Notes: generated by a model from the letters alone, not told the origin. Positions 18,162 to 27,987 are shown, counted from the stretch's first letter. The stretch is DNA of 64,000 nucleotides from Pseudomonas sp. B6002 (GCF_013385985.1 NZ_JACAOY010000009.1:1-64000), one strand, 5' to 3'. Translations and numbers: made by a program.

Positions 18162-19127
18162 ATGCAGCGCATCGGTTTCATTACCTTTCCCGGTTTCGGT
18201 GTCATGAGCTTCGCCGCGCTGTCTGTCTTTGAGAGTGCCAACAGCGCCGTGGGCAAGGCTCATTACGATGTCAGGCTGCTCTCCGAAAATGGCGGGCCGG
18301 TACGCAGCTCCCTGGGTGTGGTGGTGCACACCGAAGGCTTCGATGACACCGCGTTCGACACGGTGATCATCGGCGGCGGCAGTGATCGCGAATTTACCGC
18401 GCCGCTGCTGGCTTATCTGCGACACGCCGCCGTGCACAGTCGCCGCCTTGCGGCCACCTGCTCCGGTACTTTCTTTCTGGCGCAGGCGGGGTTGCTCGAC
18501 GGTAGGCGGGCGACCACCCACTGGTTTTTTGCCGACGAATTTCGCGCACGCTATCCAGAGGTCCAGCTGGAAGAAGAGCGATTGTTTGTGATCGACGGAT
18601 CCATCTGGACCAGTGCGGGCATGACCGCAGGCATTGATCAGGCATTGACCATGGTTGAAACCGACCTGGGGCCGGAAGTCGCCCGCGCTGTGTCGAAAAC
18701 CTTCATTCTTCAGAGCCGCCGCGTCGCAGGCCAGCCGCAACGCTCGGTGCTGCTGGACATGGAGCAGAAGACCGATCGCATTCAGGCCGCCATGACGTAT
18801 ATGCGCAATAACCTGCATCGCGCGCTGCCGTTGAGCGAGCTGGCAGATGCCGCGCACTTGAGCCTGCGCCAGTTCAGCCGGGCGTTTCATGCACAAACCG
18901 GGCTTACACCGGCCAAGGCTGTGGAAAAGCTGCGGATCGAAGCGGCCGTGGTGTTGATCCAGGATGGGCGCCACCCCCTAGACAACATCGCCCGCCAAAC
19001 CGGGTTTGGTGACAGCGAACGCATGCGCCGGGCGTTCGTTCGCCAATTCGGCGAGCCGCCACGGGTGATTCGGCGCACGGCTAGGAACCCCGCCGAGGCA
19101 AGCGCAACGTCCCGAAACGAGGGTTAA
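18162..19127 (+). CDS. GlxA-family regulator: DJ-1/PfpI-like domain plus AraC helix-turn-helix
   Basis: 321 residues. The N-terminal DJ-1/PfpI-like domain (about 1-190) contains the nucleophile-elbow segment AATCSGTFFLAQAGLL with a Cys. The C-terminal AraC DNA-binding domain (about 210-305) shows LSELADAAHLSLRQFSRAFHAQTG and the second motif IARQTGFGDSERMRRAFVRQFG. This family senses small metabolites or thiol modification, but the target is not apparent. It lies 67 bp after tetR on the same strand with its own upstream region. Confidence 0.9.
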   Translation: MQRIGFITFPGFGVMSFAALSVFESANSAVGKAHYDVRLLSENGGPVRSSLGVVVHTEGFDDTAFDTVIIGGGSDREFTAPLLAYLRHAAVHSRRLAATCSGTFFLAQAGLLDGRRATTHWFFADEFRARYPEVQLEEERLFVIDGSIWTSAGMTAGIDQALTMVETDLGPEVARAVSKTFILQSRRVAGQPQRSVLLDMEQKTDRIQAAMTYMRNNLHRALPLSELADAAHLSLRQFSRAFHAQTGLTPAKAVEKLRIEAAVVLIQDGRHPLDNIARQTGFGDSERMRRAFVRQFGEPPRVIRRTARNPAEASATSRNEG

Positions 19128-19190
19128 ATGGCCTTTGTCGCCCTGTGAGTTGGCCTAAGCTTTACCTCAGACCATCCCTGAGGAATCCTT

Positions 19191-19652
19191 ATGAAACGCT
19201 GTGCACTGGCCTTCGGCGCCCTGTTTTCACTCTTCACCCTCACCTGCGCATTCGCGACCCCGCAAGAGGACGAAACCCGAGCGTTCTTTACTCGATTTGT
19301 CGAGGCTCAGAATGCCCATGACCTCAAGCAGATCAAGGCCATGCTGTGGGATTCACCGAAAATGCTCTGGTTTGCCCGTGGTGAAGCCAGCTGGGGGCCG
19401 GATGCCGTCGTCAGCAAACTCAAGGAATACTACAAGGGCACCTGGCAACTACAGCCGGACATGAGCCACTTCAGTGTAGTGATGGTGAACGACGAAGTTG
19501 CCCAACTGATGGTGCCGGTCGCCTTTACCCGAGGCCATCCAGGCGAGCCCGCGCAGGTGGACACTTTCCTGATCAGCCAGACGTTATTGAAAGGCAAGGA
19601 CGGCTGGCATGTCGCAAGCATCCTGCCGGTCGCCGATACCCATTTCAAATAA
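19191..19652 (+). CDS. Small secreted NTF2/SnoaL-like protein
   Basis: 153 residues. A signal peptide is evident (MKRCALAFGALFSLFTLTCAFA, probable cleavage near residue 22), so it should be periplasmic. The mature part (EDETRAFFTRFVEAQNAHDLKQIKAMLWDSPKMLWF...) has the cone-shaped NTF2/SnoaL/DUF4440 pattern, and such folds often bind small molecules or are orphan enzymes. Preceded by TGAGGAA. Its stop codon directly abuts that of the convergent MATE gene, leaving no intergenic space. Confidence 0.72.
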   Translation: MKRCALAFGALFSLFTLTCAFATPQEDETRAFFTRFVEAQNAHDLKQIKAMLWDSPKMLWFARGEASWGPDAVVSKLKEYYKGTWQLQPDMSHFSVVMVNDEVAQLMVPVAFTRGHPGEPAQVDTFLISQTLLKGKDGWHVASILPVADTHFK

Positions 19653-21008
19653 TCACACCAACCGCTTGATCTGCTTGTGCCGCCACACCAGCCGGTAATA
19701 CGCGGTCTGCAACACCAGCATCGCCAGGTAGGTCACCGGAAACGCCATCCACACCCCTTCCAGGCCAAAGTGCGCGTTGAACAGGTACGCCATCGGCAAC
19801 TCGACGCACAGCACGCAAAAGATCGAGATGGCCACCGGCATCAGCACTACGCCACTGGCGCGCATGATCCCTCCGACCACCGCCTGGAAGCCGAATACCA
19901 GGATGCTCCACAGCATGATGTGCAACAGGTGCTCAGCGTTGCTGCGCGCCGTGTCGTCGGTGATGAACAGGCCCAGCAACCAGTGCGACAGCAGGTAACC
20001 GAGCACGATCAGGCCGCCGGTCAGGCAGGTGTTGATCATCAGCCCCGTGCGCAGGATCGGCCCGATACGCTCCAGGCGCCCGGCACCGATGGCCTGGGCG
20101 CCGAGGATCGATGCGGTGATGGCAATCGACAGCGCCGGGAACTGCACGTAGTTGACGATCTGCGTCACCGCGCCATAGGCCGCCGTGGCCTGGGAACCGT
20201 GCCCGTTGACCAGGGCGAGGATGACCAATTCCGACAGTGACAGCACCACCATCTGCAAGCCGGTGGGCAAACCGATGCGCAGGACCTTGCCAAGGATCAC
20301 CCGGTCCAGGCGCAAGGCAGCGAGCAGCTCGCGGTCCGGCGCCATCACGTGGTTTTTATGGCGCAGGCGCAGGATCAAAAACAGCATCGCCAAGGCGTTC
20401 CCCACCAGCCCCGCGTACACCGCACTCTGGATGCCCATGGGTGGCAGGCCGATCCAGCCGCGAATCAGCGCCGGGGTCAGCAACAGGCCGGCCAGCGTGG
20501 ACACCATCAACGCCAGCAACGGCGAAATCGTGTCGCTGACGCCACGCAACAACTGGGTGTAGAGGATGAAGACCAGCAACAGCGGCATGATCAACATCAT
20601 CATCTGCGCATAGCCGACCGCATCGTCCAACACATCAATCGGCGTACCCAAAACCTGTAACGCCGGACGCGCAAACAGGCTACCGAGCACCGCCGCAATC
20701 AACCCCACCAGCGCACCGAGGGTCAGGGTGGCGCCGGTGATGACCTTGACCATCGCGGTTTCCTGGGCGCCCCACGCCTGGCCAATCAGCACCGACGCGC
20801 CCGCCCCCAGGCCGATCACCAGGGCGATAAAGAAAAACACGATGGGAAACATTCCCGACACCGCCGCCAGTGCCTGGGTACCGAGCATTTGCCCGACGTA
20901 AATGCCGTTGAGTGTGCCGGAAAAACTTTGCAGGAAGTTGGACAGCACCATCGGTGCCAGAAAGATCAGGTAGATCTGCCACAACGGCCGTTTCTGGATG
21001 ACTTCCAT
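19653..21008 (-). CDS. MATE-family multidrug/cation antiporter
   Basis: 451 residues with about twelve hydrophobic segments in two repeats, each starting with the MATE pattern (LAPMVLSNFLQSFSGTLNGIYVGQMLG; IGLPTGLQMVVLSLSELVILALVNGHGSQATAAYG). Such proteins export drugs or cationic metabolites in exchange for H+ or Na+. It lies 25 bp after the DUF2239 gene on the same strand and probably shares its transcript. Confidence 0.9.
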   Translation of the reverse strand: MEVIQKRPLWQIYLIFLAPMVLSNFLQSFSGTLNGIYVGQMLGTQALAAVSGMFPIVFFFIALVIGLGAGASVLIGQAWGAQETAMVKVITGATLTLGALVGLIAAVLGSLFARPALQVLGTPIDVLDDAVGYAQMMMLIMPLLLVFILYTQLLRGVSDTISPLLALMVSTLAGLLLTPALIRGWIGLPPMGIQSAVYAGLVGNALAMLFLILRLRHKNHVMAPDRELLAALRLDRVILGKVLRIGLPTGLQMVVLSLSELVILALVNGHGSQATAAYGAVTQIVNYVQFPALSIAITASILGAQAIGAGRLERIGPILRTGLMINTCLTGGLIVLGYLLSHWLLGLFITDDTARSNAEHLLHIMLWSILVFGFQAVVGGIMRASGVVLMPVAISIFCVLCVELPMAYLFNAHFGLEGVWMAFPVTYLAMLVLQTAYYRLVWRHKQIKRLV

Positions 21009-21033
21009 GAAGATTCAGGTCCGTGAATTATTG

Positions 21034-21606
21034 TTAGACGGGAAAAGCATTGCGCGACAGCCACGCCAGGTACGTCTGCACGTCCACCGGCCACTGCGCG
21101 ATCTTGTGGGAAAAGTCTGCGGCGTCGTGGGCAAACAATGCGCGGGAAGCCTCCTCGAAGCCTGGCAGGTCACCGCCGATGGCGCTCATGAAACGATAGC
21201 TGGCTTCCTTGGCCTGGCGTATCTGATCACGGGAAGCACTGGCGGTGCGAGCGTCATCTACCAAGCGACGCAACGCCGCCGACGCGCCACCACGTTGCTG
21301 GCCCAGCCATTCCCAATGGCGCGGCAGCAGGGTGACTTCCCGCGCCACCACCCCGAGTTTCGGGCGACCCACCGATGGCGCTGCCGGAGGCTCGTCATCC
21401 GCCTCGGCCGATGCCGGTTGCGCAGGTGCATACCCCGCTGGCCAGGGGTAATCCACCTGGCTGCCGGTGGCGTCATCAAACACCAGGAAGCTGCCAGGCG
21501 CCAAGGCGGATTGGGCAAGGCTGTGGGCAACATCGGCATAGGTGCCCGCCGCCACGCGCTGGTGATGGACAAAGGCGGTGCAGAGCGAAAGGTTTTGCGT
21601 AGGCAT
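21034..21606 (-). CDS. DUF2239-family protein
   Basis: 190 residues, cytoplasmic, no signal or membrane segment. The block VGRPKLGVVAREVTLLPRHWEWLGQQRGGASAALRRLVD (split across residues about 79-118) is the hallmark of DUF2239, whose function is unknown. First gene of a probable operon with the MATE exporter. Two TTACCCGGG repeats sit immediately upstream of its start, where they could act as operators. No Shine-Dalgarno motif is obvious between them and the ATG. Confidence 0.8.
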   Translation of the reverse strand: MPTQNLSLCTAFVHHQRVAAGTYADVAHSLAQSALAPGSFLVFDDATGSQVDYPWPAGYAPAQPASAEADDEPPAAPSVGRPKLGVVAREVTLLPRHWEWLGQQRGGASAALRRLVDDARTASASRDQIRQAKEASYRFMSAIGGDLPGFEEASRALFAHDAADFSHKIAQWPVDVQTYLAWLSRNAFPV

Positions 21607-21612
21607 GGATTA

Positions 21613-21641
21613 TTACCCGGGTGTTATTTGTTTTACCCGGG
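21613..21641. promoter_or_regulatory. Tandem TTACCCGGG repeat at the DUF2239/MATE promoter
   Basis: TTACCCGGG occurs at 21613-21621 and 21633-21641, exactly 20 bp apart (two helical turns). The copy nearer the gene continues as an imperfect palindrome (TTACCCGGGTGTTA). It lies 7-35 bp before the DUF2239 start, so bound protein would block transcription or translation initiation. No regulator is identified. Confidence 0.55.
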
Positions 21642-21673
21642 CTATATTAGCCAAAATTTTACAACGCGCAAGC

Positions 21674-22630
21674 CTATTGACGCGAAACGTGCAACTGCTC
21701 ATCCCGCACGGTCGCCCGCATGCCTTGCACACCAGGATCGTGCAGCACGCATTCGGCGATGGCGGGCTGCAACTCCACCCGCAGTCGCCGGCCCAAGGCC
21801 CTGGCGCCAAAACGTGCATCGTGCTGGCGGCACAACCATGCCCGCGCGGGCTCATCCACTTCCAGCCAACGCTGGTGTGCCGCCAGGCGCCCGTTGAGCT
21901 TGCCCAACTCGACATCCAGCAACGCCTCCAGCCACTGGCCGTCGATGGGTTCGAACATCAGGATGCGGTCGATGCGGTTGAGAAACTCCGGCTCGAAGTG
22001 ACCGTGCAACGCGTCTTCCAGCACCGCCGCCTCGTCCCGGGCAAATACCCGCAGCAAGCGGCGCCAGCCGTGGGCGAACCGTTGGCGATGGCGGCGCGCC
22101 TGTTGTGCGCCGATGTTGCTGGTCATGAAGATCAGGCAATTGCGAAAGTCCAGGGTGCGCGTGCCACCGGCCAGGGTCAGCTGGCCGTTTTCCAGGATGC
22201 CCAGCAGGCTGCGCACCACTTCGTGGCTGGCCTTTTCCAGCTCGTCGAACAACACGATGCCCGGGCAACTGTAGGTGCCCTGGATCAGCTCGCTGTTGAA
22301 CAGGCTGATGCCTTCCTTGCTCCCCACATACCCCGGCGGTGCGCCGGTGAGTGCGGCGGCGTAATGCTCCTGGGCAAGGGTGTGCATGTCGATGCGGCAA
22401 AAACCATCGGCGCGACCGTGCAGCGCCTGGGCCAACAGGCGCACGATCTCGGTCTTGCCCACGCCGGTCGGCCCCATGAACAGGTTGACGCTCAAGGGCC
22501 GGTCACGCTCACCGATATCGGCCTTGACCACGTTGAGCAGGCCCTCCACCTGCGCCAAGGCCGCGTCCTGGCCGACAATGCGGCTGCGCAACAGCGTCAT
22601 CACCCGGGCCGGCTCAAACGTAAAGCGCAT
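21674..22630 (-). CDS. AmiB-like AAA+ ATPase of the amide operon
   Basis: 318 residues, equivalent to the second AAA+ module of ClpA/ClpB. Walker A GPTGVGKTE (about 53-61), pore-loop region GAPPGYVGSKEG, Walker B IVLFDELEKA, sensor 1 IFMTSNIG, arginine-finger segment EFLNRIDRI and sensor 2 GARALGRRL are all present. In P. aeruginosa the amidase operon encodes a similar ClpA/B-like protein, AmiB, of unclear role. It lies 3 bp after amiE. I see no ClpP-docking tripeptide loop, so a chaperone or disaggregase role is more likely than proteolysis. Confidence 0.85.
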   Translation of the reverse strand: MRFTFEPARVMTLLRSRIVGQDAALAQVEGLLNVVKADIGERDRPLSVNLFMGPTGVGKTEIVRLLAQALHGRADGFCRIDMHTLAQEHYAAALTGAPPGYVGSKEGISLFNSELIQGTYSCPGIVLFDELEKASHEVVRSLLGILENGQLTLAGGTRTLDFRNCLIFMTSNIGAQQARRHRQRFAHGWRRLLRVFARDEAAVLEDALHGHFEPEFLNRIDRILMFEPIDGQWLEALLDVELGKLNGRLAAHQRWLEVDEPARAWLCRQHDARFGARALGRRLRVELQPAIAECVLHDPGVQGMRATVRDEQLHVSRQ

Positions 22631-22633
22631 GCC

Positions 22634-23677
22634 CTACTCCGCCGTCCGCTCTTTACCGCCATGGGGCAGTTGGCCCACCGGGCATTCGGCGACACCGACG
22701 GTGCTGCGGGTGATTTTCTCGACATTCTCCTGGGCCTTTTGCGCGTCCAACACCCAAGTGCGGTAGAACTCGAACGGGCAGTCCGCCACGCCCTTGTCGC
22801 CATCGCCCGAGGCGTGCATGCCGGTATAACCCCGGTGCAGCAACTTGAACAGGTGGTTCTGCGACTGGTCATTGGCCCGCGCATCGCGGATCTGAGACAC
22901 CGACAGTTGCGCGTACTGGATGCCCATCTCCTCCTCGCCGCATTCGCCCAGGGTGCGCCCGTCAAAACCGATGATCGCCGAGTGTCCGAAGTACGAATAC
23001 ACCCCATCGAACCCCGCCGCGTTCGCCACCGCCACATAGCAGTTATTGGCCCAGGCCATGCTCTTGGACATCTGCACCTGCTGCTCCTTGGCCGGGTACA
23101 TATAGCCCTGGCAACGCACGATCAACTCAGCGCCCTTCATCGCGCAATCGCGCCAGATCTCCGGGTAGTTGCCGTCGTCGCAAATGATCAGGCTGATCTT
23201 CATGCCTTTGGGCCCGTCGCACACATAGGTGCGATCGCCCGGATACCAGCCTTCGATGGGGCACCAGGGAATGCATTTGCGATAGCGCTGCACGATTTCG
23301 CCGAGATGGTTGATCAGCACCAGCGTGTTGTACGGCGCCTTGTGCGGGTGCTCTTCGTGGCGCTCACCGGTCAGGGAAAACACGCCCCAGGTGTTGGCCT
23401 GGCGACAGGCCGCCGAGAAAATCGCGGTCTCTTCGCCGGGAATGCTTGCGGCGGTGGCCATCATTTCATCGTGGTCGTACATGATCCCCATGGTGCTGTA
23501 CTCGGGGAACACCACCAGGTCCATGCCGGGCAGGCCCTGCTTCATGCCGACAATGATCTCGGCAATCTTCTTCGCGTTGTCGATGACATCGGCCTTGCTG
23601 TGCAGGCGCGGCATCTTGTAGTTCACCACCGCGACACCCACGGTGTCCGGGCTGCTGGAAATGTCGCCATGACGCAT
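22634..23677 (-). CDS. amiE: Aliphatic amidase
   Basis: 347 residues, the length of P. aeruginosa AmiE (346) and highly similar to it throughout. Nitrilase-superfamily enzyme that hydrolyses short aliphatic amides (acetamide, propionamide) to the acid and ammonia in the cytoplasm. The catalytic triad is E59 (VVFPEYS), K134 (YRKCIPWCP) and C166 ([10 protein letters not shown]). AGGAG lies 7 bp before the start. Third gene of fmdA-fmdB-amiE-amiB; the P. aeruginosa regulators AmiC and AmiR are not here. Confidence 0.95.
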   Translation of the reverse strand: MRHGDISSSPDTVGVAVVNYKMPRLHSKADVIDNAKKIAEIIVGMKQGLPGMDLVVFPEYSTMGIMYDHDEMMATAASIPGEETAIFSAACRQANTWGVFSLTGERHEEHPHKAPYNTLVLINHLGEIVQRYRKCIPWCPIEGWYPGDRTYVCDGPKGMKISLIICDDGNYPEIWRDCAMKGAELIVRCQGYMYPAKEQQVQMSKSMAWANNCYVAVANAAGFDGVYSYFGHSAIIGFDGRTLGECGEEEMGIQYAQLSVSQIRDARANDQSQNHLFKLLHRGYTGMHASGDGDKGVADCPFEFYRTWVLDAQKAQENVEKITRSTVGVAECPVGQLPHGGKERTAE

Positions 23678-23692
23678 AACAACGCTCCTGTT

Positions 23693-24040
23693 CTAGTGGC
23701 TGATCATCCACGGCCGTGGGCCGGTTTTGGTCTTGAGCCCCAAGGGGTTGGCCTTGCTCGGCAGCACCTTTTTGCTGGTGCCGCAGCAACTGCAACCGGC
23801 CGGGTGCTTGCGGCTTTCCTGGTACTCGCCGACGGTTTGCGGCGCATGGCGGCTGCGTTCGTTGCCCTCGATGGCCTTGCGCTGGTTGCCCGACAGCGTT
23901 TGCAACGCGGGCGCGCAAATCAGCAGTTGCCCGCCCGGCCCGTCGCAATAGGGGCACTGGCTCGGTTCGTTGCGCTGGGCGATGGGCCGCAACATCGTGA
24001 AGGTGCCGCACGCCGCACAGGCGTATTCGTAGGTCGGCAT
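23693..24040 (-). CDS. fmdB: FmdB-family zinc-ribbon protein
   Basis: 115 residues starting MPTYEYACAACG. The N-terminal zinc ribbon has two CxxC pairs (CAAC near residue 8; CPYC near 29) and a further CSCC pair sits near the C-terminus. FmdB proteins accompany formamidases and are proposed to be regulatory or assembly factors, unproven. It lies between fmdA (2 bp) and amiE (15 bp). Start chosen at 24040 because the ribbon begins there. Confidence 0.88.
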   Translation of the reverse strand: MPTYEYACAACGTFTMLRPIAQRNEPSQCPYCDGPGGQLLICAPALQTLSGNQRKAIEGNERSRHAPQTVGEYQESRKHPAGCSCCGTSKKVLPSKANPLGLKTKTGPRPWMISH

Positions 24041-24042
24041 GG

Positions 24043-25272
24043 CTACAGGTCCGGGGCGATGGGCAGGTCGATGCTGCCATCGAGAAACTTGGTCGGCCCG
24101 TTGGCGTTGGGGTTGATGTCGAACTCGAAGATTTCCGTGGGCAACCACAAGGTCGCGCAGGCATTCGGGATGTCCACCACGCCGCTGATATGCCCTTGTA
24201 CCGGCGCCGAGCCGAGCAGCGCATAGCCCTGGGCCGGCGAGTAGCCGAACTTGGTCAGGTAGTTGATCGCGTTCAGGCACGCCTGGCGGTAGGCAACGTT
24301 GACGTCCAGGTAATGCTGCTGGCCCTGCTCGTCCACCGAGATGCCTTCGAAGATCAGGTAGTTCTTGTAGTTCGGGGTGATCGGGCTCGGCTTGAACACC
24401 GGGTTCTTGATCCCGTACTTGGCCATGCCACCCTTGATCAGCTCGACTTTCATATGCACCCAGCCGGCCATCTCGATGGCGCCGCAAAAGGTGATTTCGC
24501 CGTCGCCCTGGCTGAAGTGCAAGTCACCCACCGACAGCCCGGCACCCTTGACGTAGACCGGGAAAAAGATCTTCGAACCCCGGGACAAATCCTTGATGTC
24601 GCAGTTACCACCGTGCTCACGGGGCGGCACGGTACGCGCGCCGGTGGCAGCCGCATCGTCGCGTGCCTGGCCCTGCATCTTGCCCATGTGCGCCGTGGCC
24701 GCCAGGGGCGCGTTGGCCAGCGGCGGAACGCGGGTGGGGTTGGTGTCGATCAGCTCCTGTTCGCGACGGTTCCAGTCGGCGAGCATGACCGGGTCGGGCA
24801 GGCAGCCGATCAAGCCGGGGTGGATGAGGCCAGCAAAGTTCACGCCCGGAATGTGCCGGGAGCTGGTGAACATGCCCTTGAAATCCCAGATGGCTTTTTG
24901 GGCGCTGGGGAAGTGATCGGTCAGAAAGCCGCCACCGTTCTGGCGTGAGAAGAAACCGTTGAACCCCCACTGGGAATCGGCCTTGGCGCCGATGTCGAGC
25001 AGGTCCACCACGAGCAAATCACCCGGCTCGGCGCCGTGCACGCCTACGGGGCCCGACAGGTAGTGCACGGTGGACAAATCCACGTCGCGCACGTCGCTGG
25101 CGTCGTCGTTGTTCTTGATGGCGCCGGCGGTCCAGTCGTAGGTTTCAAGGATGAAGTCATCGCCCGGCTTGACCCAGCAGGCCATCGGAATATCCGGGTG
25201 CCAGCGGTTGTGGATCTGCTCGTTTTCGGTGACAGGCTGGTTGAGGTCGACTTTGATCAGCGTTTCGGTCAT
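24043..25272 (-). CDS. fmdA: Formamidase (FmdA/AmdA family)
   Basis: 409 residues, full length. Hydrolyses formamide (some members acetamide) to formate and ammonia. The FmdA_AmdA family pattern is clear: NRWHPDIPMACWVKPGDDF near the start, DLSTVHYLSGPVGVHGAEPGDLLVVDLLDIG, PPREHGGNCDIKDLSRGS, and GDLHFSQGDGEITFCGAIEM. First gene of the amide operon, with AGGAG before the ATG. A motif shared with the urtA promoter lies 67-84 bp upstream, which suggests common control with urea uptake. Confidence 0.95.
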   Translation of the reverse strand: MTETLIKVDLNQPVTENEQIHNRWHPDIPMACWVKPGDDFILETYDWTAGAIKNNDDASDVRDVDLSTVHYLSGPVGVHGAEPGDLLVVDLLDIGAKADSQWGFNGFFSRQNGGGFLTDHFPSAQKAIWDFKGMFTSSRHIPGVNFAGLIHPGLIGCLPDPVMLADWNRREQELIDTNPTRVPPLANAPLAATAHMGKMQGQARDDAAATGARTVPPREHGGNCDIKDLSRGSKIFFPVYVKGAGLSVGDLHFSQGDGEITFCGAIEMAGWVHMKVELIKGGMAKYGIKNPVFKPSPITPNYKNYLIFEGISVDEQGQQHYLDVNVAYRQACLNAINYLTKFGYSPAQGYALLGSAPVQGHISGVVDIPNACATLWLPTEIFEFDINPNANGPTKFLDGSIDLPIAPDL

Positions 25273-25338
25273 GGACAGGCTCCTGGACGGATGGCGGGTG
25301 CGTGCAATCCAGTCTCAAGGGGCCAGGGAAAACGGGGA

Positions 25339-25356
25339 ATACGTTGGATGACGTAT
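25339..25356 (-). promoter_or_regulatory. Shared amide/urea regulon motif, fmdA copy
   Basis: On the minus strand TACGTCA-N5-CGTAT followed by TCCC, 67-84 bp upstream of fmdA; the arms ATACGT/ACGTAT form a perfect inverted repeat with a 6-bp spacer. The two copies before urtA keep TACGTCA-N5-CGTA, and CTGGCCCC follows downstream in both promoters. Confidence 0.65.
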
Positions 25357-25505
25357 AAAACCCAAGCGTGCGGTTTTATTCCATCAATTCGCTCAATGTC
25401 AGGGTCAGCAATTAGTGATTGGACGCGACGCCGAGGGGTGATTAGATTTCGCGAGACAGATAGCTTTTAGCCATCACCTCTAACTCCTTGAATATCGAGC
25501 CTTTC

Positions 25506-27146
25506 ATGAAAAAACCTGTCTCGTTGGCAATGCGTATCGGACTGGGCTTTGCGTCCACCCTGTCGTTGCTGGTGCTGATCACTGCGGTCGGTATCCAGCG
25601 AGTGGGGTTTATCGACGGCACCCTCAAGGAGGTCGGTGAAAAAGCCGCCGTGGTGCAGCGCTACGCGATCAACTTCCGGGGCAGCGTGCACAACCGCGCC
25701 ATCGCCATTCGCGACGCGGTGCTGGTCAAGGATGAGCCGGCACTCAACCGGCACCTGGCTGAGATCGACCAGCTCAAGCGCGACTATCAGGATTCCGCCG
25801 TGATGCTCGACCGCCTGTTCGCCAGCGCCGCCCCCAGCGCCGAAGAGGCGCGCCTGCTGGCCGATATCAAGGCCATCGAAACCCAGGCCCTGGCCTCCAG
25901 CGAACGGGTGATTGCCCTGCGTCGCGGCAATGACATCGCCGGCGCCCAGGACCTGCTGCTGGCCCAGGCATCGGCCCACTACACCGAGTGGCTCAAGCGC
26001 GTGAATGCGCTGATCGACTTCGAAGAAGCCCAGATCAAGCAACGCCTGGACACGGTGCAATCGGCCGCCAGCAACTTTGCGGTGCTGATGGTGCTGGCCA
26101 GCGCGGTCGCAATCATCCTGAGCGTGCTGGTGTCGCTGCTGATCATCCGCAACATCAAGGCCACCCTCGGTGCCGAGCCGGAGGAAGTGGCCGAAGCGAT
26201 CCGCCGCCTGGCCCAGGGCGAGCTGAACCAGCCCATCGAAACCCGTTACCCCGACAGCGTGATGGGCATCCTGAAAAACGCCCTGGCGCGCCTGGGCGAC
26301 ACCATCACCGAAGTGCGCGCCGCCGCCCAGGCCCTGCGCCATTCCTCGGTGACCCTGTTGTCGGTGGCCAGCGACAACCGCCAGCAGATCACCCTGCAGA
26401 CCAGCGAAGCCCAGCATGTGGCCGCCGCCATCACGCAGATGGCTGCCTCGGTCAGCGAGGTCTCGGGCTACGCCTCGGCGGCGTCGAAGGCCACCATCCT
26501 GGCCGACGCAGAAGTGGACAGCGGCCACCGCCTGGTGGGCGAAGTGACCGTGGCCATCGAAGAGTTGGCGACGATCCTTGAGCAAGCAACCACGCGGGTC
26601 AACCAGGTGTCCAGCGACAGCGAAAACATCGAAACCGTGATCGAGGTGATCAACGCCATCGCCGCCCAGACCAACCTGCTGGCCCTCAACGCGGCCATCG
26701 AAGCGGCGCGGGCCGGTGAGCATGGGCGTGGCTTTGCGGTGGTTGCCGATGAAGTGCGCTCCCTGGCCACGCGCACCCAGGAGTCCACCCAGGAAATCCG
26801 CGACATGATCGGCAAGCTGCAAAGCGGCACCCAGGACGCCGCCGACATCATGCAGCGCAGCCGCAACCTGGCCCAGGTCACCGTGGCGCAAACCCGCGAC
26901 TCTCAGGTGGCATTGGGCAAGATCAGCCAGGAAGTCGGCGCGATCAACGCGATGAACGCGCAAATCGCCAGCGCTTCGGTGCAGCAAAGCGCCGCCGCCG
27001 AAGAGGTGGCGCAGAACGTCACGCGTATCCACAGCTCCACCGTGCAATCGGCGGCCGGTTCCGAAGTGGTGGAAAGCTCCAATCAGGAACTTGCCGAGCT
27101 GGCGGACCGCTTGAGCACCAAGGTGGCGTTCTTCAACGTGGCCTAG
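25506..27146 (+). CDS. Methyl-accepting chemotaxis protein
   Basis: 546 residues from the ATG at 25506; a TTG at 25488 is also in frame. TM1 (about 12-32), a four-helix-bundle-type periplasmic sensor (about 35-185), TM2 (about 190-210), HAMP and a cytoplasmic signalling domain with the hairpin tip near [20 protein letters not shown]. No C-terminal CheR-docking pentapeptide. It is divergent from the amide operon; the two flank 233 bp, so amides or related nitrogen compounds are possible ligands (inference). Its stop overlaps the GntR stop in a shared CTAG. Confidence 0.93.
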   Translation: MKKPVSLAMRIGLGFASTLSLLVLITAVGIQRVGFIDGTLKEVGEKAAVVQRYAINFRGSVHNRAIAIRDAVLVKDEPALNRHLAEIDQLKRDYQDSAVMLDRLFASAAPSAEEARLLADIKAIETQALASSERVIALRRGNDIAGAQDLLLAQASAHYTEWLKRVNALIDFEEAQIKQRLDTVQSAASNFAVLMVLASAVAIILSVLVSLLIIRNIKATLGAEPEEVAEAIRRLAQGELNQPIETRYPDSVMGILKNALARLGDTITEVRAAAQALRHSSVTLLSVASDNRQQITLQTSEAQHVAAAITQMAASVSEVSGYASAASKATILADAEVDSGHRLVGEVTVAIEELATILEQATTRVNQVSSDSENIETVIEVINAIAAQTNLLALNAAIEAARAGEHGRGFAVVADEVRSLATRTQESTQEIRDMIGKLQSGTQDAADIMQRSRNLAQVTVAQTRDSQVALGKISQEVGAINAMNAQIASASVQQSAAAEEVAQNVTRIHSSTVQSAAGSEVVESSNQELAELADRLSTKVAFFNVA

Positions 27147-27883
27147 AGCTTGTCGCGCCGCATCTGCATGGTCAGGGTGAAACGGTCTGCCGGGTAGACC
27201 GTTTCCGACACGGCAATCACCTCACCGGCCTCATCCCGGTACTGGCGGATGATGTTCAGCCCCAGTGCACCGCCCTGGGCCTTCAGGCTGGCGGCCAGTT
27301 CGGTACTCAATTGCACCGGCCGCACCTGCTGGTCGACCACATCGATATGCCGCGCAAACGCCTTGCCGATCAACGCCGCGATCAACTCATCGGGGTGTTT
27401 GCGCGCTTCGGGGATCACCTCGGCGAAGGTCTGTTCGGCGTACACGTCGGTCCAGCACAGCGGCGCATTGCCGTCGCCGGCATCCACCTTGATGCTCGAC
27501 ACGCAGAAGTAGTGCCCACCCGGCTCAAGCCCCAGGCGCCGGGCCAGGGCGATATCGGCGACGAATTCACGCACGCCCTGGATATCACGAATGTGTGTTT
27601 CGGCCACTTGCACCAGGTCGGCCACCGACGCCATCGCCTGGGAATAACCGCCCTTGGGTGACGACGCCTCGACCCGCGTACCCACGCGCTTGCGCCGCGA
27701 GACCATGCCCTGCCCCTGCAACTGGTCGATGGCCGCGCGCACCGTGTGCCGGCTCACCGCGTACAGCGAACACAGTTCGAACTCCGTCGGCAACAACGAC
27801 CCCACCGGGTAATGGCCGCTGCCAATCCTGTCGATCAAGTCCTTGGCCACCGCCGCATAACGCCTCTGGCTCACGCTTTCCAT
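27143..27883 (-). CDS. GntR-family regulator, HutC subfamily (UTRA ligand domain)
   Basis: 246 residues. N-terminal winged helix (about 5-75): [32 protein letters not shown], then a C-terminal UTRA effector domain of about 160 residues. GAGGG precedes the start. Divergent from the lyase operon with a palindrome between the two genes, so it probably represses that operon and itself and responds to the operon's substrate or product. Confidence 0.92.
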   Translation of the reverse strand: MESVSQRRYAAVAKDLIDRIGSGHYPVGSLLPTEFELCSLYAVSRHTVRAAIDQLQGQGMVSRRKRVGTRVEASSPKGGYSQAMASVADLVQVAETHIRDIQGVREFVADIALARRLGLEPGGHYFCVSSIKVDAGDGNAPLCWTDVYAEQTFAEVIPEARKHPDELIAALIGKAFARHIDVVDQQVRPVQLSTELAASLKAQGGALGLNIIRQYRDEAGEVIAVSETVYPADRFTLTMQMRRDKL

Positions 27884-27942
27884 TTTTACCCTCGTTGTCG
27901 TGTTGACAGTGTATCAGCACAGGCGTAATCATAATGTACGGA

Positions 27943-27957
27943 CATATTAAATATGTA
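27943..27957. promoter_or_regulatory. GntR-type operator between the GntR gene and the lyase operon
   Basis: Perfect palindrome ACATATT-A-AATATGT, 31 bp before the lyase start and 60 bp before gntR. It is A/T-rich in a GC-rich background, and size and symmetry suit a HutC-type dimer. Confidence 0.65.
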
Positions 27958-27987
27958 TGGTTTCAAAATAACAAATAGGACTTCGCC

